The notes beneath the pieces are model-generated. The model was given only the letters and a program-made list of their open reading frames with translations, ran no database searches and was not told the origin of the DNA. This document shows positions 17,043-26,583 of a DNA stretch of 64,000 nt, one piece after another. A program made the translations under genes and the position numbers. Every line of letters starts with the position of its first letter. Positions within the stretch are counted from its first letter, which is position 1. The DNA comes from Paludibacteraceae bacterium. GTDB taxonomy: Bacteria; Bacteroidota; Bacteroidia; Bacteroidales; Paludibacteraceae. The stretch is from assembly GCA_017454915.1 (NCBI GenBank), contig JAFTCC010000032.1, positions 17,766-81,765 on the forward strand, in the 5' to 3' direction.

Positions 17043-17186
17043 CTAATACTTCGTGTCGAAAAGGAAGTCGATAAAGTCAGAGATGACCTTTCCGATAGAA
17101 TGTCCTTTTTGAACCAGTTCGCCAGCTGTTTTCTTGACGACTTCGTGATTTTTTAGTACTTCTTGTAATGTTTTGTCTTGGTCCAT
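17043..17186 (-). CDS. Tiny protein A (47 aa), unknown
   Basis: The frame starts at ATG 17186 and encodes 47 residues beginning MDQDKTLQEVLKNHEVVKKT and ending in DFIDFLFDTKY. The first half is a charged helix. The second (SIGKVISDFIDFLF) is an amphipathic helix with a strongly hydrophobic face. No signal, Cys or known motif. As the first of the four small minus-strand genes it follows a possible promoter at 17242-17235. No family was recognised. Confidence 0.55.
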   Translation of the reverse strand: MDQDKTLQEVLKNHEVVKKTAGELVQKGHSIGKVISDFIDFLFDTKY

Positions 17187-17234
17187 AGTAAAAATTATTT
17201 AGTGGGTTAATATGTTTTTTTTGTTTTTCGGTGG

Positions 17235-17242
17235 CAAATTTA
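17235..17242 (-). promoter_or_regulatory. Possible -7 box of the tiny-gene operon
   Basis: TAAATTTG on the minus strand (17242-17235) fits TAnnTTTG exactly and lies 49 bases before the ATG of tiny protein A. No clear TTTG is found 19-21 bases upstream. Confidence 0.4.
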
Positions 17243-17343
17243 AATGTTTGCAATGCGAAATTACCGCATAGGTGTGAAAAAAATGAAAGTTTTTGTTAAG
17301 CCGAAGTCAGAATTGCCTTTAATTTTGTTGGCCTAAAAAGTGT

Positions 17344-17363
17344 GGACACGACATGGCGTGTCC
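17344..17363. repeat. 20-nt palindromic repeat, GGACAYG family
   Basis: GGACACGACATGGCGTGTCC is a palindrome except for one base pair. A perfect member of the same length and pattern is at 46836-46855, and a degenerate one at 54823-54840. Confidence 0.6.
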
Positions 17364-17393
17364 CAATAATCTTGACATGCAAATAGTAAATAA

Positions 17394-17425
17394 TTTGCCT
17401 ATGTGCAGAATTTTTGCGAACTTTG
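17394..17425 (+). promoter_or_regulatory. Promoter of valS
   Basis: TTTG (17394-17397), 20 bases, GAACTTTG (17418-17425), one mismatch from TAnnTTTG. The predicted mRNA start near 17431 rules out the upstream GTG (17403) and supports the ATG at 17460. Confidence 0.65.
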
Positions 17426-17459
17426 CATGATAATTCAAAAACTGCGTTTTTTTAGCAAT

Positions 17460-20078
17460 ATGGAACTTTCGAGTAAGTACAACCCCTCTGAAATTGAGGG
17501 CAAATGGTATGAGTATTGGTTAAACCACGGTATTTTTCATAGTGAGCCGGACGGCCGTGAGGCTTATACGGTTGTTATTCCTCCCCCTAACGTTACTGGT
17601 GTGCTGCACATGGGTCATGTGCTGAACGAAACTATACAGGACATTTTGGTGCGCCATGCGCGTCAGCAGGGCAAGAATGCCTGCTGGGTGCCGGGAACGG
17701 ATCATGCCTCGATAGCTACTGAGGCAAAAGTGGTGAACCGTTTGGCAAGTCAAGGCATCAAGAAGACAGACCTGACACGCGAGGAGTTTTTGAAGCACGC
17801 ATGGGCATGGACCGAGGAACACGGCGGAATAATACTGAAGCAGTTGCGCCGTCTGGGATGCTCCTGTGACTGGGACCGCACGGCTTTCACCATGGACGAA
17901 AAACGATCGGCAAGTGTGCTCAAGGTGTTCTGCGACTTGTATGAGAAGGGATTGATTTACAGAGGCGTGAGAATGGTTAACTGGGACCCCAAGGCACTGA
18001 CGGCTTTGTCGGACGAGGAAGTCATCTTTAAGGAACATCAGGGCAAACTCTACTACCTGCGCTACCGCACCGTGGAGGACCCCGAGAAATATGCGGTTGT
18101 GGCAACCACCCGTCCTGAAACGATAATGGGCGACACGGCAATGTGCATCAACCCCAACGACCCCAAGAACGCGTGGCTGAAAGGCAAGCATGTGATTGTG
18201 CCGCTTGTGAACAGGCAAATTCCGGTTATTGAGGACGAATATGTGGATGTGGAATTTGGTACGGGTTGCCTTAAGGTTACACCGGCTCACGACATCAACG
18301 ACTATATGCTCGGCGAGAAGCACCACTTGCAGAGCATAGACATCTTCAACGACAACGGCACACTGTCAGAAGCTGCAGGCCTGTATGTGGGTATGGACCG
18401 TTTCGACGTGCGCGAGCAGATAGAGAAAGACCTTGCAGAAGCCGGTCTGCTGGAAAAAGTGGAGGCTTACACCAACAACGTGGGCTGCTCGGAACGCACT
18501 GGTGTGCCCATCGAGCCGAAACTGTCAATGCAGTGGTTCCTGAAGATGGAGCACCTTGCGCAGATTGCGCTTGAGCCGGTGATGAAGGATGAGATAATGT
18601 TCTATCCGCAGAAGTACAAAAACACTTACCGCCACTGGCTCGAGAATATCAAGGACTGGTGCATCAGCCGCCAACTCTGGTGGGGTCACCGCATTCCGGC
18701 GTATTACTTGCCCGACGGCAGGTTTGTTGTGGCTCCAACGGTAGAAGACGCCCTCAAAAAAGCGCAGGCTATTAATCCGTCTGTAACAGCAGCCGACTTG
18801 CGGCAAGACCCCGACTGCCTCGACACGTGGTTCAGCTCGTGGCTTTGGCCGATAAGCCTCTTTGACGGCATCAACACCCCCGGGAACAAAGAAATCAGTT
18901 ACTATTATCCAACGGCTGACCTCGTTACCGGTCCTGACATCATATTCTTCTGGGTAGCGCGCATGATTATGGCAGGCTACGAATATGAGGGCAAAATGCC
19001 GTTCAAACACGTTTATTTCACTGGCATAGTGCGCGACAAACTTGGACGCAAGATGTCTAAATCACTCGGCAACAGCCCCGACCCGCTGGACCTGATAGAC
19101 CGCTATGGCGCTGACGGAGTACGCATGGGAATGATGCTTTCGGCACCTGCCGGAAACGACATTTTGTTTGACGAGTCGCTCTGCGAGCAGGGCCGCAACT
19201 TCTCCGGCAAGATATGGAACGCTTTCCGACTCGTAAAAGGTTGGCAAGTGGACGACAGCGTCAAGGCAACTGACGCTCAGCGGCAGGCTATGAAGTGGAT
19301 GTCGGCTAAAATTACTGACACGCTCGTGGAGGTTGAAGACTTGTTCGGCAAATATCGTCTTTCAGAGGCACTTACGCTGCTCTACAAATTGTTCTGGGAC
19401 GAGTTCTCAAGTTGGTATCTTGAGGCGATAAAACCCGAATACGGCAAGCCACAAAACGCCGAAACATATCGCACCACACTCCATTATTTCGACATACTAC
19501 TACGTTCGCTCCATCCGTTCATGCCGTTCATTACCGAGCACCTGTGGCAGGCACTTGAGGACCGCAAAGAAGGTGAAACGATTTGTAATCAGGAGGCTAA
19601 GTGCGAAAACCAAGAACAGAAGGCGGTGCTGGACGACTTTGAGATCGCAAAGCAGATTATAACCGGCATACGCAACGTCCGCGCACAAAAGAACATCGGT
19701 AACAAGGTTGACCTCACCGTACAGGCTGTTAACGTAAGCGATGTGCCTTTCAGGGCCGTTGTCGAAAAACTTGGCGGTGTGAAAGAGATTGAGCACGTTG
19801 CAGAAAAGGCTGCGTCTGCTACCAGTTTCCTCGCAGGTAACAGTGAATATGCTGTGCTGCTCGACGGTCTGGTGGACACTGCCGAAGAAGTTGCAAAACT
19901 CAAGAAAGAGCTTGAGTATCTTGAAGGTTTCCTTGCGAGCGTGAACAAGAAACTCGGAAACGAGCGCTTCGTTCAGAATGCAAAGCCCGAAATCGTAGCC
20001 AACGAGCGCAAGAAACAGGCTGATGCCGAACAGAAAATCGCCGCACTGAAAGCCTCGATTGAGCAATTGAGCAAATGA
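17460..20078 (+). CDS. valS: Valyl-tRNA synthetase
   Basis: Class I synthetase of 872 residues that charges tRNA-Val. The HIGH-type motif is [16 protein letters not shown] (about 45-60), the editing (CP1) domain lies at about 200-390 with '[12 protein letters not shown]', and the second signature is [20 protein letters not shown] (about 530). An anticodon-binding helical domain and a C-terminal coiled-coil arm ([20 protein letters not shown], about 810-870) follow. Length is normal. I chose ATG 17460 over an in-frame GTG 57 bases upstream because of the promoter position. It is followed after 58 bp by the DUF2723 gene. Confidence 0.97.
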   Translation: MELSSKYNPSEIEGKWYEYWLNHGIFHSEPDGREAYTVVIPPPNVTGVLHMGHVLNETIQDILVRHARQQGKNACWVPGTDHASIATEAKVVNRLASQGIKKTDLTREEFLKHAWAWTEEHGGIILKQLRRLGCSCDWDRTAFTMDEKRSASVLKVFCDLYEKGLIYRGVRMVNWDPKALTALSDEEVIFKEHQGKLYYLRYRTVEDPEKYAVVATTRPETIMGDTAMCINPNDPKNAWLKGKHVIVPLVNRQIPVIEDEYVDVEFGTGCLKVTPAHDINDYMLGEKHHLQSIDIFNDNGTLSEAAGLYVGMDRFDVREQIEKDLAEAGLLEKVEAYTNNVGCSERTGVPIEPKLSMQWFLKMEHLAQIALEPVMKDEIMFYPQKYKNTYRHWLENIKDWCISRQLWWGHRIPAYYLPDGRFVVAPTVEDALKKAQAINPSVTAADLRQDPDCLDTWFSSWLWPISLFDGINTPGNKEISYYYPTADLVTGPDIIFFWVARMIMAGYEYEGKMPFKHVYFTGIVRDKLGRKMSKSLGNSPDPLDLIDRYGADGVRMGMMLSAPAGNDILFDESLCEQGRNFSGKIWNAFRLVKGWQVDDSVKATDAQRQAMKWMSAKITDTLVEVEDLFGKYRLSEALTLLYKLFWDEFSSWYLEAIKPEYGKPQNAETYRTTLHYFDILLRSLHPFMPFITEHLWQALEDRKEGETICNQEAKCENQEQKAVLDDFEIAKQIITGIRNVRAQKNIGNKVDLTVQAVNVSDVPFRAVVEKLGGVKEIEHVAEKAASATSFLAGNSEYAVLLDGLVDTAEEVAKLKKELEYLEGFLASVNKKLGNERFVQNAKPEIVANERKKQADAEQKIAALKASIEQLSK

Positions 20079-20136
20079 GGCTGACTGATTGCACGCAGTG
20101 CTTTTGTTACGAATTTAATAACCATTTTATCATATA

Positions 20137-23100
20137 GTGAAACGTTTCAAACTTTACAACAACATCGTCGGTTGGGTGGTGTTCCTGATTGCCGCCGTAA
20201 CATATTTGTTGACGATAGAGTCCACAGCAAGTTTCTGGGACTGCGGAGAGTTTATCTCAACGGCTTATAAATTAGATGTGGGACATCCGCCCGGAGCACC
20301 ATTCTTTATGCTCACCGCGCATTTCTTCACTCTGTTTGCCAAAGACCCCACAATGGTGGCGGTAATGGTTAACGCCATGTCGGCTATCTTTTCGGCCCTG
20401 ACTATTTTGTTCTTGTTCTGGACAATTACCGCCTTGGCGCGCAAGATTGTCGTAAGGACGCTGTCGCCTGCTGTTAAAGGTCAGAAAGCTTCTGGAGAGG
20501 CTCAAGAGATGACACTTGCGCAGGGTGTGGGCATATTGTTTGCCGGAGCGGTTGGAGCACTGGCATATACTTTTTCCGACACGTTCTGGTTCTCGGCAGT
20601 CGAGGGTGAGGTTTATGCCTATTCTTCGTTCTTCACCGCTGTTGTGTTCTGGGCTATACTGAAATGGGACGACGTGGCAGACAGCCCCGATTCAGACCGA
20701 TGGATTATCCTCATCGCATATCTGATGGGACTGTCAATAGGTGTCCACTTGCTTAACCTGCTTGCCATACCTGCCATAGTGCTTGTGTATTATTGCCGCA
20801 AGTATGAACCAACTTTCAAAGGTTTCATAATCGCCATGCTTGTCTCAGTCGTGTTGTTGGGCGTGGTGCTCTATGGGCTTATTCCTGGTTTTGTGCAGAT
20901 GGCCTGCTGGTTTGAACTGCTGTTCACCAATATGCTTCATGCTCCGTTTAATACTGGTCTGCTGGTTTACATTGTTCTGACGGTAGGCATTCTGGCTTGG
21001 GCTATATGGCAAACTGCCGGAGAGCGGAATTACAATGCCATGTGCGCTGCTACAGTGTTGGCTCTGACGGCTGTCGGCATACCATTCTTTGGCAGGAGCG
21101 GTGCGATGGCTGTTTTGATTGGTGCGGTGGTAATAGCCGCTATGGCACTTTTGCTGTGGTTGTTCAAGCATTTGGTTAATGCCCGCTTTCTCCATACCGT
21201 TGTGATTTCAGCTGCTCTGATGTTGCTCGGTTATTCAACCTATGCAGTAATAGTCATCCGTTCAGGGTCTGACCCTGCCATGGACCAGAACTCGCCAGAT
21301 AACGTGTTCAACCTCAAGTCATACCTTAACCGTGAGCAGTATGGCGACCGCCCGTTGCTTTATGGTCCGGTGTATAACGCCCCTGTTGCGCTTGACGTGA
21401 AGAACGGTATCTGTGAGCCGCGCGAAACTGTTGGCGCGCCCCAATATGCTCCTAAACCCAAAATGAGCCCAGACGAAAAAGACGAGTATGTTATCACAGG
21501 ATATAAGCACGACTATGTGATGGACGACCGTTTTATGATGATTTTCCCGCGTATGTACAGCGCGCAGTCGAGCCATATTGAGGCGTACAAAGCATGGGGT
21601 AACGTGAAAGGCAAGAGAATTAAATTTGACTACTGCGGACGCGACCGTGTAGAGTACTGCCCAACGTTTGTCGAAAATTTGCGTTTCTTCTTCGCCTATC
21701 AGTGCCATTTCATGTATTGGCGATATTTCATGTGGAACTTTGCCGGACGCCAGAATGACCTTCAGGGACACGGCGAAGTTGACCGTGGCAACTGGATTTC
21801 AGGCATCCCGTTCCTTGACAACCTGATGCTTGGTGACCAGTCTAAGCTGCCCGACCGCCTTAAAGAGAACAAAGGGCACAACGTTTACTATATGCTCCCG
21901 CTGCTGCTCGGACTGCTCGGAATAGGTTTCCAACTCTCACGAGGCAGAAAGGGCTTCCAGAACTTTATGATAACGTTCTTGCTGTTCTTCTTAACAGGCT
22001 TGGCCATCGTTGTTTACCTCAACCAGACACCCTACCAGCCCCGTGAGCGTGACTACGCTTACGCAGGTTCGTTCTACGCGTTCTGCATCTGGATAGGCAT
22101 GGGCGTGCTGGCATTGATACAACTGGTTGAGGACTTGAGCCGCGGCCGTCTGTCGCAGCGGGTCAAAACACTTGTTGCAGTGGTTGCGGGCGTGCTTTGT
22201 CTTGGAGTTCCGGCGTTGATGGCGCAGCAGAACTGGGACGATCACGACCGCTCGGGCAGATACGTATGCCGCGACTTCGGGCAAAACTATCTCAATTCGT
22301 GCCGCAAAGATGCTATCATCTTCACTAATGGCGACAACGACACTTTCCCGTTGTGGTATAATCAGGAGGTTGAGGAGTTCCGCACAGATGTCCGTGTCTG
22401 CAACCTGTCTTATCTGCAGACCGACTGGTATATTGACCAGATGCGTCGCCCATATTATGAGAGCCCGGCATTGCCAATAAGTTGGAAACCAAACCAATAT
22501 CAGGCAGGTACCAACGAGATTGCTTGGGTGCGCGATCAAATCCCCGAACTGACGATTGATCAGGCATTCAACTGGATGCTTGAAAAGACCGACCAGCGTC
22601 AGAAAAAAGAGGGGGCCGCGTTCTGGAATCACGAGGATGTGACTTCAGAATTGCCCACAGCACAGCTCTATCAGCCTATAGTGCCAGAAGAGGTGCTCGC
22701 AAGCCCGGCATTCAGTCAAGGCGACAGCTGCAGGTTCTCGCCTGAACAGATGGCAAAGTCAATTGCAATACCAATCAGCAACCGGCTCACGCGTTCGGAG
22801 ATGATGATACTTGACATAATCCGCAACAACCACTGGAAACGCCCTGTCTATTTTGCCGTTACGGTTGGCTCAGATTATTATCTTCACATTGACGACTATT
22901 TTGAACTCACAGGTTTGGCATATCAGCTCACGCCAGTCAAGCATGATGGGGATGAAGGTGTCAACACAGTTGATATGTACGACAATATGATGCACAAGTT
23001 CAAGTTTGGCGGCGTAGATGAGAAGCCTCTCTATCTTGACGAGAACGTGCTGCGCATGTGTCATACCCACAGGCTGATGTTCGCACGCCTTGCCGATGCG

Positions 23101-23454
23101 CTTATTGTAGAAGGTGAAAAAGAAAAGGCACTTGAGGTGCTCGACTACGGCTTGGAGCGCATTCCAACATTTAATGTGCCTCACGACTACTCCAGCCTGT
23201 CGATGGCTCAGTCGTATTATCAGCTCGGGGAAAATGCCAAGGCTGACCAAATTTTGACTGACATCGCAGATAATGCTACGCAGTATATTGACTACTATCA
23301 GTCGCTCAACAAGATGAGACGCCAGAGCGTTCAAGGTCACTTGCAACAATCGGTGGCTATATTGGGCAATGTGCTTCAAATCGCTTACCGCTCAAAGCGC
23401 GATGACATTGTGGAACGCTATCAGGACGCATATATGCGTTACTCGATGAGATAA
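20137..23454 (+). CDS. DUF2723 multi-pass membrane protein
   Basis: The 1105-residue product starts at a GTG and has about 12 transmembrane helices in the first half plus 'TPYQPRERDYAYAGSFYAF' in the middle and a soluble C-terminal half with TPR-like helices (about 960-1080). The N-terminal 'ESTASFWDCGEFISTAYKLDVGHPPGAPFF' is the DUF2723 signature, with a conserved acidic pair in a loop like that of membrane protein O-mannosyltransferases. The family is therefore thought to include lipid-linked sugar transferases (TMEM260 in animals is one). A role in glycosylation of exported Bacteroidetes proteins is plausible but inferred. ruvA starts 7 bp downstream. Confidence 0.88.
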   Translation: MKRFKLYNNIVGWVVFLIAAVTYLLTIESTASFWDCGEFISTAYKLDVGHPPGAPFFMLTAHFFTLFAKDPTMVAVMVNAMSAIFSALTILFLFWTITALARKIVVRTLSPAVKGQKASGEAQEMTLAQGVGILFAGAVGALAYTFSDTFWFSAVEGEVYAYSSFFTAVVFWAILKWDDVADSPDSDRWIILIAYLMGLSIGVHLLNLLAIPAIVLVYYCRKYEPTFKGFIIAMLVSVVLLGVVLYGLIPGFVQMACWFELLFTNMLHAPFNTGLLVYIVLTVGILAWAIWQTAGERNYNAMCAATVLALTAVGIPFFGRSGAMAVLIGAVVIAAMALLLWLFKHLVNARFLHTVVISAALMLLGYSTYAVIVIRSGSDPAMDQNSPDNVFNLKSYLNREQYGDRPLLYGPVYNAPVALDVKNGICEPRETVGAPQYAPKPKMSPDEKDEYVITGYKHDYVMDDRFMMIFPRMYSAQSSHIEAYKAWGNVKGKRIKFDYCGRDRVEYCPTFVENLRFFFAYQCHFMYWRYFMWNFAGRQNDLQGHGEVDRGNWISGIPFLDNLMLGDQSKLPDRLKENKGHNVYYMLPLLLGLLGIGFQLSRGRKGFQNFMITFLLFFLTGLAIVVYLNQTPYQPRERDYAYAGSFYAFCIWIGMGVLALIQLVEDLSRGRLSQRVKTLVAVVAGVLCLGVPALMAQQNWDDHDRSGRYVCRDFGQNYLNSCRKDAIIFTNGDNDTFPLWYNQEVEEFRTDVRVCNLSYLQTDWYIDQMRRPYYESPALPISWKPNQYQAGTNEIAWVRDQIPELTIDQAFNWMLEKTDQRQKKEGAAFWNHEDVTSELPTAQLYQPIVPEEVLASPAFSQGDSCRFSPEQMAKSIAIPISNRLTRSEMMILDIIRNNHWKRPVYFAVTVGSDYYLHIDDYFELTGLAYQLTPVKHDGDEGVNTVDMYDNMMHKFKFGGVDEKPLYLDENVLRMCHTHRLMFARLADALIVEGEKEKALEVLDYGLERIPTFNVPHDYSSLSMAQSYYQLGENAKADQILTDIADNATQYIDYYQSLNKMRRQSVQGHLQQSVAILGNVLQIAYRSKRDDIVERYQDAYMRYSMR

Positions 23455-23461
23455 TGCCGTT

Positions 23462-24070
23462 ATGATAGACTACGTTAAAGGGAACATTACAGATTTGAGT
23501 CCGGCAGTCGCGGTGTGCGAGGCTGGTGGTGTGGGCTATGAGGTGAATATCCCGTTGAGCGTATATGCTGAACTTTCTGCCGATAAGAGCCGCACAGCCG
23601 AGCCGGTCCGCATCTATGTTCATGAAGTGATACGCGAGGATGCGCACCTTTTGTTCGGTTTTCTCACCAAGCAAGAGCGTGAGGTGTTTCGTTTGCTTAT
23701 TACGGTGTCTGGCATAGGTCCCAACACTGCAAGGCTGTTTCTCAGTTCTTACTCGGCATACGAGTTGCAGCAGCTCATTGCCACTGGCAATGCCAAGGCG
23801 TTGAGCCAAGTAAAGGGTATTGGTGCCAAGACCGCTCAGAGGCTCGTTGTGGACCTCAAGGATAAGATTATGAAACTTGACATTGGCCCGAGTGGCGAAA
23901 TCGCCGACATTACGCTGCCGAGTGGTCAGACGGCCGAAGAAGCCGCTGCCGCTCTCACTATGCTGGGTTTCCCTGCCGCGGCAAGCCAGAAAGTTGTGGG
24001 ACAGATTTTGTGCGAACAACCTTCGGCATCTGTCGAGCAAGTTATCAAACTGGCACTTAAAATGCTTTAG
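23462..24070 (+). CDS. ruvA: Holliday junction branch migration protein RuvA
   Basis: The 202-residue subunit recognises the Holliday junction and guides the RuvB motor. An OB-fold (1-65, 'MIDYVKGNITDLSPAVAVCEAGGVGYEVNI') is followed by two helix-hairpin-helix motifs ('LLITVSGIGPNTARLFLSSY' and 'LSQVKGIGAKTAQRLVVDLKDK') and, after a flexible linker, the C-terminal RuvB-binding three-helix domain ('EEAAAALTMLGFPAAASQKVV'). It lies 7 bp after the DUF2723 gene and is probably co-transcribed with it. Length is standard. Confidence 0.96.
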   Translation: MIDYVKGNITDLSPAVAVCEAGGVGYEVNIPLSVYAELSADKSRTAEPVRIYVHEVIREDAHLLFGFLTKQEREVFRLLITVSGIGPNTARLFLSSYSAYELQQLIATGNAKALSQVKGIGAKTAQRLVVDLKDKIMKLDIGPSGEIADITLPSGQTAEEAAAALTMLGFPAAASQKVVGQILCEQPSASVEQVIKLALKML

Positions 24071-24126
24071 ACAAGTTTATCAATTTAGGCATAATGACCG
24101 ATTGTGCTCTTTTGCCTAATGGTTCT

Positions 24127-24173
24127 CAGATACGACGACAGCCGACTGTAGCAGCCGGCTGTCGTCGTATCTG
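24127..24173. terminator. Long hairpin between convergent genes
   Basis: CAGATACGACGACAGCCG (24127-24144) and its exact complement (24156-24173) give an 18-bp stem with an 11-base loop between ruvA and the YbjN-like gene. There is no T-run on either side, so termination may be weak or it may protect 3' ends. Confidence 0.6.
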
Positions 24174-24182
24174 TGAACAGTA

Positions 24183-24563
24183 TTATTCTATGTTTTGGTA
24201 GAACTCTTGGCGGGTTCCCTGAAGAATGCCAAGTGCGCGCGGGATGATATTGCTCACATCTGGGGTGCTGTCGAGCAAAATCTCAAAGAATAGCCAGACT
24301 TCGTCATCCAGTATACATGTTTTGCATACCTTCATCTTCATGTTAGTCTTGTTGGCGGCATCAAGCACGATGTCGCGGTTCTCGTCGGTTACGTCATAGA
24401 TGGCGGGCATGATAAGCTGGAAAAACTCGTCATCCTCGTCGTTGTTCACAAACAGGAACGTGCCCATTTGGTATTTGAACACTATGTTCCCGTTTTCAGG
24501 ATTCACTTCCGGCGTAAAGCCTTGCTTGCGCAGAAAGTCTAATACCAATTCTGATGTTTTCAT
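24183..24563 (-). CDS. YbjN-like protein
   Basis: The 126-residue cytoplasmic product reads MKTSELVLDFLRKQGFTPEV, then strand-rich 'NIVFKYQMGTFLFVNNDEDDEFFQLIMPAIYDV', a helix ('DAANKTNMKMKVCKTCIL'), then 'DEVWLFFEILLD' and a closing helix. This is the alpha-beta layout of YbjN/type III secretion chaperone-like proteins, which often act as binding partners or chaperones. It is acidic and has no signal peptide. It follows the kinase-AAA+ gene on the same strand with a 78-bp gap, which suggests it serves that protein. Family assignment rests on pattern only. Confidence 0.6.
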   Translation of the reverse strand: MKTSELVLDFLRKQGFTPEVNPENGNIVFKYQMGTFLFVNNDEDDEFFQLIMPAIYDVTDENRDIVLDAANKTNMKMKVCKTCILDDEVWLFFEILLDSTPDVSNIIPRALGILQGTRQEFYQNIE

Positions 24564-24641
24564 AATGTAAACTTTAATTGTTTGATAATTGTGATTATCC
24601 TATTAAATTTCCCTGTAAATTAGCGTTTTTTATACTCTATC

Positions 24642-26456
24642 TCATACGTATCCCACTTTTCGGCGGGTTAGGTTGCTACGCTCTGTGCTTTCCATTTTCT
24701 GCCTTATCTCATCGTACATTTTTATCGTGTCGGGGCGCAAAGATGGATGGGTGTTTTTGAGTGATGTTTCGAGCAGTTCTTGAGTGATGTCCTGGTCGGT
24801 GTACGCGGCTATCATTGCCGCGTCGTTGACCACAAACGCTATGTCGCTGGCTATGTATCCTTCCGACATTTCGGCAAGCCTGTCAGCATTTATTTTGTTT
24901 TCGTCAAAGGGTCTGTCTTTGAGGTGAATCAGAAACATCTCTCGCCGCGCTTCCTTGTCAGGTATCGGCACATAGACTTGCTTGTCAATGCGTCCTGTGC
25001 GCAGTACCGCGGGGTCTATTTTGTCAGGGCGGTTGCTGGTGCCGATGACGAAAATTCCGCGCTCCGAGCAGTTGTTGAGTTGCGAGAGGAACTCGTTGAC
25101 TTCGCCTGCGGAGTATTGTGCGGCATAGTTGCTTCTGTCAGGCACCAGTGCGTCAAACTCGTCAAAACATACCACTATAGGTGCTTTTTCTGTTGCCTGC
25201 TTGAAGAGTTGTGCGATTTTTTCCTGTGAGCCGTGAACGAATGAACTTGCGAGGTCCGATGCCTTGACGATAACGAAGTTGAAGCCTGTCTCCTCGGCAA
25301 ATTTTTCTGCCACGAAAGTCTTTCCGCACCCCGGAGGACCATAGAGCAGCATGCCGTTGGGTGCGCTCAAGCGGTATTTTGCCACCTTTTCCTTGTTCTT
25401 TATCACGAAGAGAACGTGTTTTGTCAGGTAGTCTTTAAGTTCCTGCATGCCTGCTATGTCCTTAAATCCGTTGCCATTGCCTTTCCTGATGTCAAACTCA
25501 ACGTAGTTGGGCCCTTGTTCTCGCTGCCTGCCTTGGCTGCTCTCTGGTGTGTCAGACGAGGCTGCTTTGCTGTGAGGCGTCGAGGGGTCTTCTTGGGCTT
25601 TATCAGCAGAGTTGCCGTCAAGGTCACATAGCAATGCATCGATGTTTTTATAACGTTCATGATATGACAGTGCCAAACCCTTGGCAAGTACGATTTTTAT
25701 GCGTATGTCAACGTCTAACGAATCAAAATCAATGGGGTGTGCTTTGCGGAAGTCTTTCAGTTTAATAGCAGCCGTCGAGCGCTTTATGTTTTCAGGAATT
25801 TCCGTCTGCCACGGTTTTTTCCCGGTCAGCATCACGTAGAGCACCATTGAGGCTGCAAAAATGTCAGACTGCTCGTCATATATTCCGATAAACGTTTCGT
25901 TGGCACAGTAGGGTAGTTCGAGGTCTGACGTGTCGAAAGGCACTTTGCCGTTGCAGCGACCCGAAACGTGCCCTAAATCGATGACTTCAGCTGGACCATT
26001 GGCCGGTAGCATAATGTTTCGCGGCGTTATGTCGTTATGGTTCAGTTCGAGGTTGTGCATGAACTTCAGGCCTTCAAGCATTTCACGGAAAATGCGCAGG
26101 GCAGTGCCGGTGTCGATTTTGCCTTCGCGCTGTATTTTTTCTGTCAGCAGCTCTCCGTGAAAATATGCCGTGATGTAGTATTGGCACGTGCCTTCCTCAA
26201 CGCTATCATAGATGCCGCTGCTGATGTAGCTTATGATGTTTTTGTGCTTCATCAGTCTGCAATGCTCTATTTCGAGGACTTCACCGCTCGATGTGTTAAG
26301 CATCTTTTCGGGTAACCGCTTGATGATGAATAGCTTCAGAAAATACGGATTACCGTCAGCGTCCTCAATGCGGTAACTTTCGGTGTAGATGTTTTCTTTG
26401 ATGAGGCTTTGTACAGTGTAGCCGCCAATTTCTATGCCTGTTGATAGTGTTGCCAT
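24642..26456 (-). CDS. Protein kinase-AAA+ ATPase fusion
   Basis: The product has 604 residues from ATG 26456; an in-frame ATG 66 bases upstream lies before the predicted mRNA start. Residues 10-275 form a Ser/Thr-type kinase domain: the ATP-anchoring Lys41 (YFLKLF), catalytic loop HNDITPRN (Asp142, Asn147), and DLG (160-162) in place of DFG. The Gly-rich loop is degenerate. After a Ser/Pro/Gln linker (280-318), residues 320-590 are an AAA+ domain of FtsH/Cdc48 type: 'FKDIAGMQEL', Walker A GPPGCGKT (373-380), Walker B VVCFDEFDAL (428-437), 'GTSNRPDKIDPAVLRTGRID' (sensor 1 and Arg finger). No protease domain is present. The order suggests a kinase-controlled remodelling ATPase; substrate unknown. 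Confidence 0.85.
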   Translation of the reverse strand: MATLSTGIEIGGYTVQSLIKENIYTESYRIEDADGNPYFLKLFIIKRLPEKMLNTSSGEVLEIEHCRLMKHKNIISYISSGIYDSVEEGTCQYYITAYFHGELLTEKIQREGKIDTGTALRIFREMLEGLKFMHNLELNHNDITPRNIMLPANGPAEVIDLGHVSGRCNGKVPFDTSDLELPYCANETFIGIYDEQSDIFAASMVLYVMLTGKKPWQTEIPENIKRSTAAIKLKDFRKAHPIDFDSLDVDIRIKIVLAKGLALSYHERYKNIDALLCDLDGNSADKAQEDPSTPHSKAASSDTPESSQGRQREQGPNYVEFDIRKGNGNGFKDIAGMQELKDYLTKHVLFVIKNKEKVAKYRLSAPNGMLLYGPPGCGKTFVAEKFAEETGFNFVIVKASDLASSFVHGSQEKIAQLFKQATEKAPIVVCFDEFDALVPDRSNYAAQYSAGEVNEFLSQLNNCSERGIFVIGTSNRPDKIDPAVLRTGRIDKQVYVPIPDKEARREMFLIHLKDRPFDENKINADRLAEMSEGYIASDIAFVVNDAAMIAAYTDQDITQELLETSLKNTHPSLRPDTIKMYDEIRQKMESTERSNLTRRKVGYV

Positions 26457-26497
26457 CTTAATTCTTGTGTTTTTGTTCGGAATTGTTTTTAGATGGG

Positions 26498-26505
26498 CAA
26501 ATGTA
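26498..26505 (-). promoter_or_regulatory. -7 box of the kinase-AAA+ operon
   Basis: TACATTTG on the minus strand (26505-26498) fits TAnnTTTG and lies 41 bases before the ATG at 26456. The -33 box is weak (GTTG at 22 bases). Confidence 0.5.
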
Positions 26506-26583
26506 GGAAAAAAAACTAACATTTATGCAACGCCTTTCGCTTTTTTTTCATAATTTTGCAAAAAAGAGAAAAGCAGCGACGGT

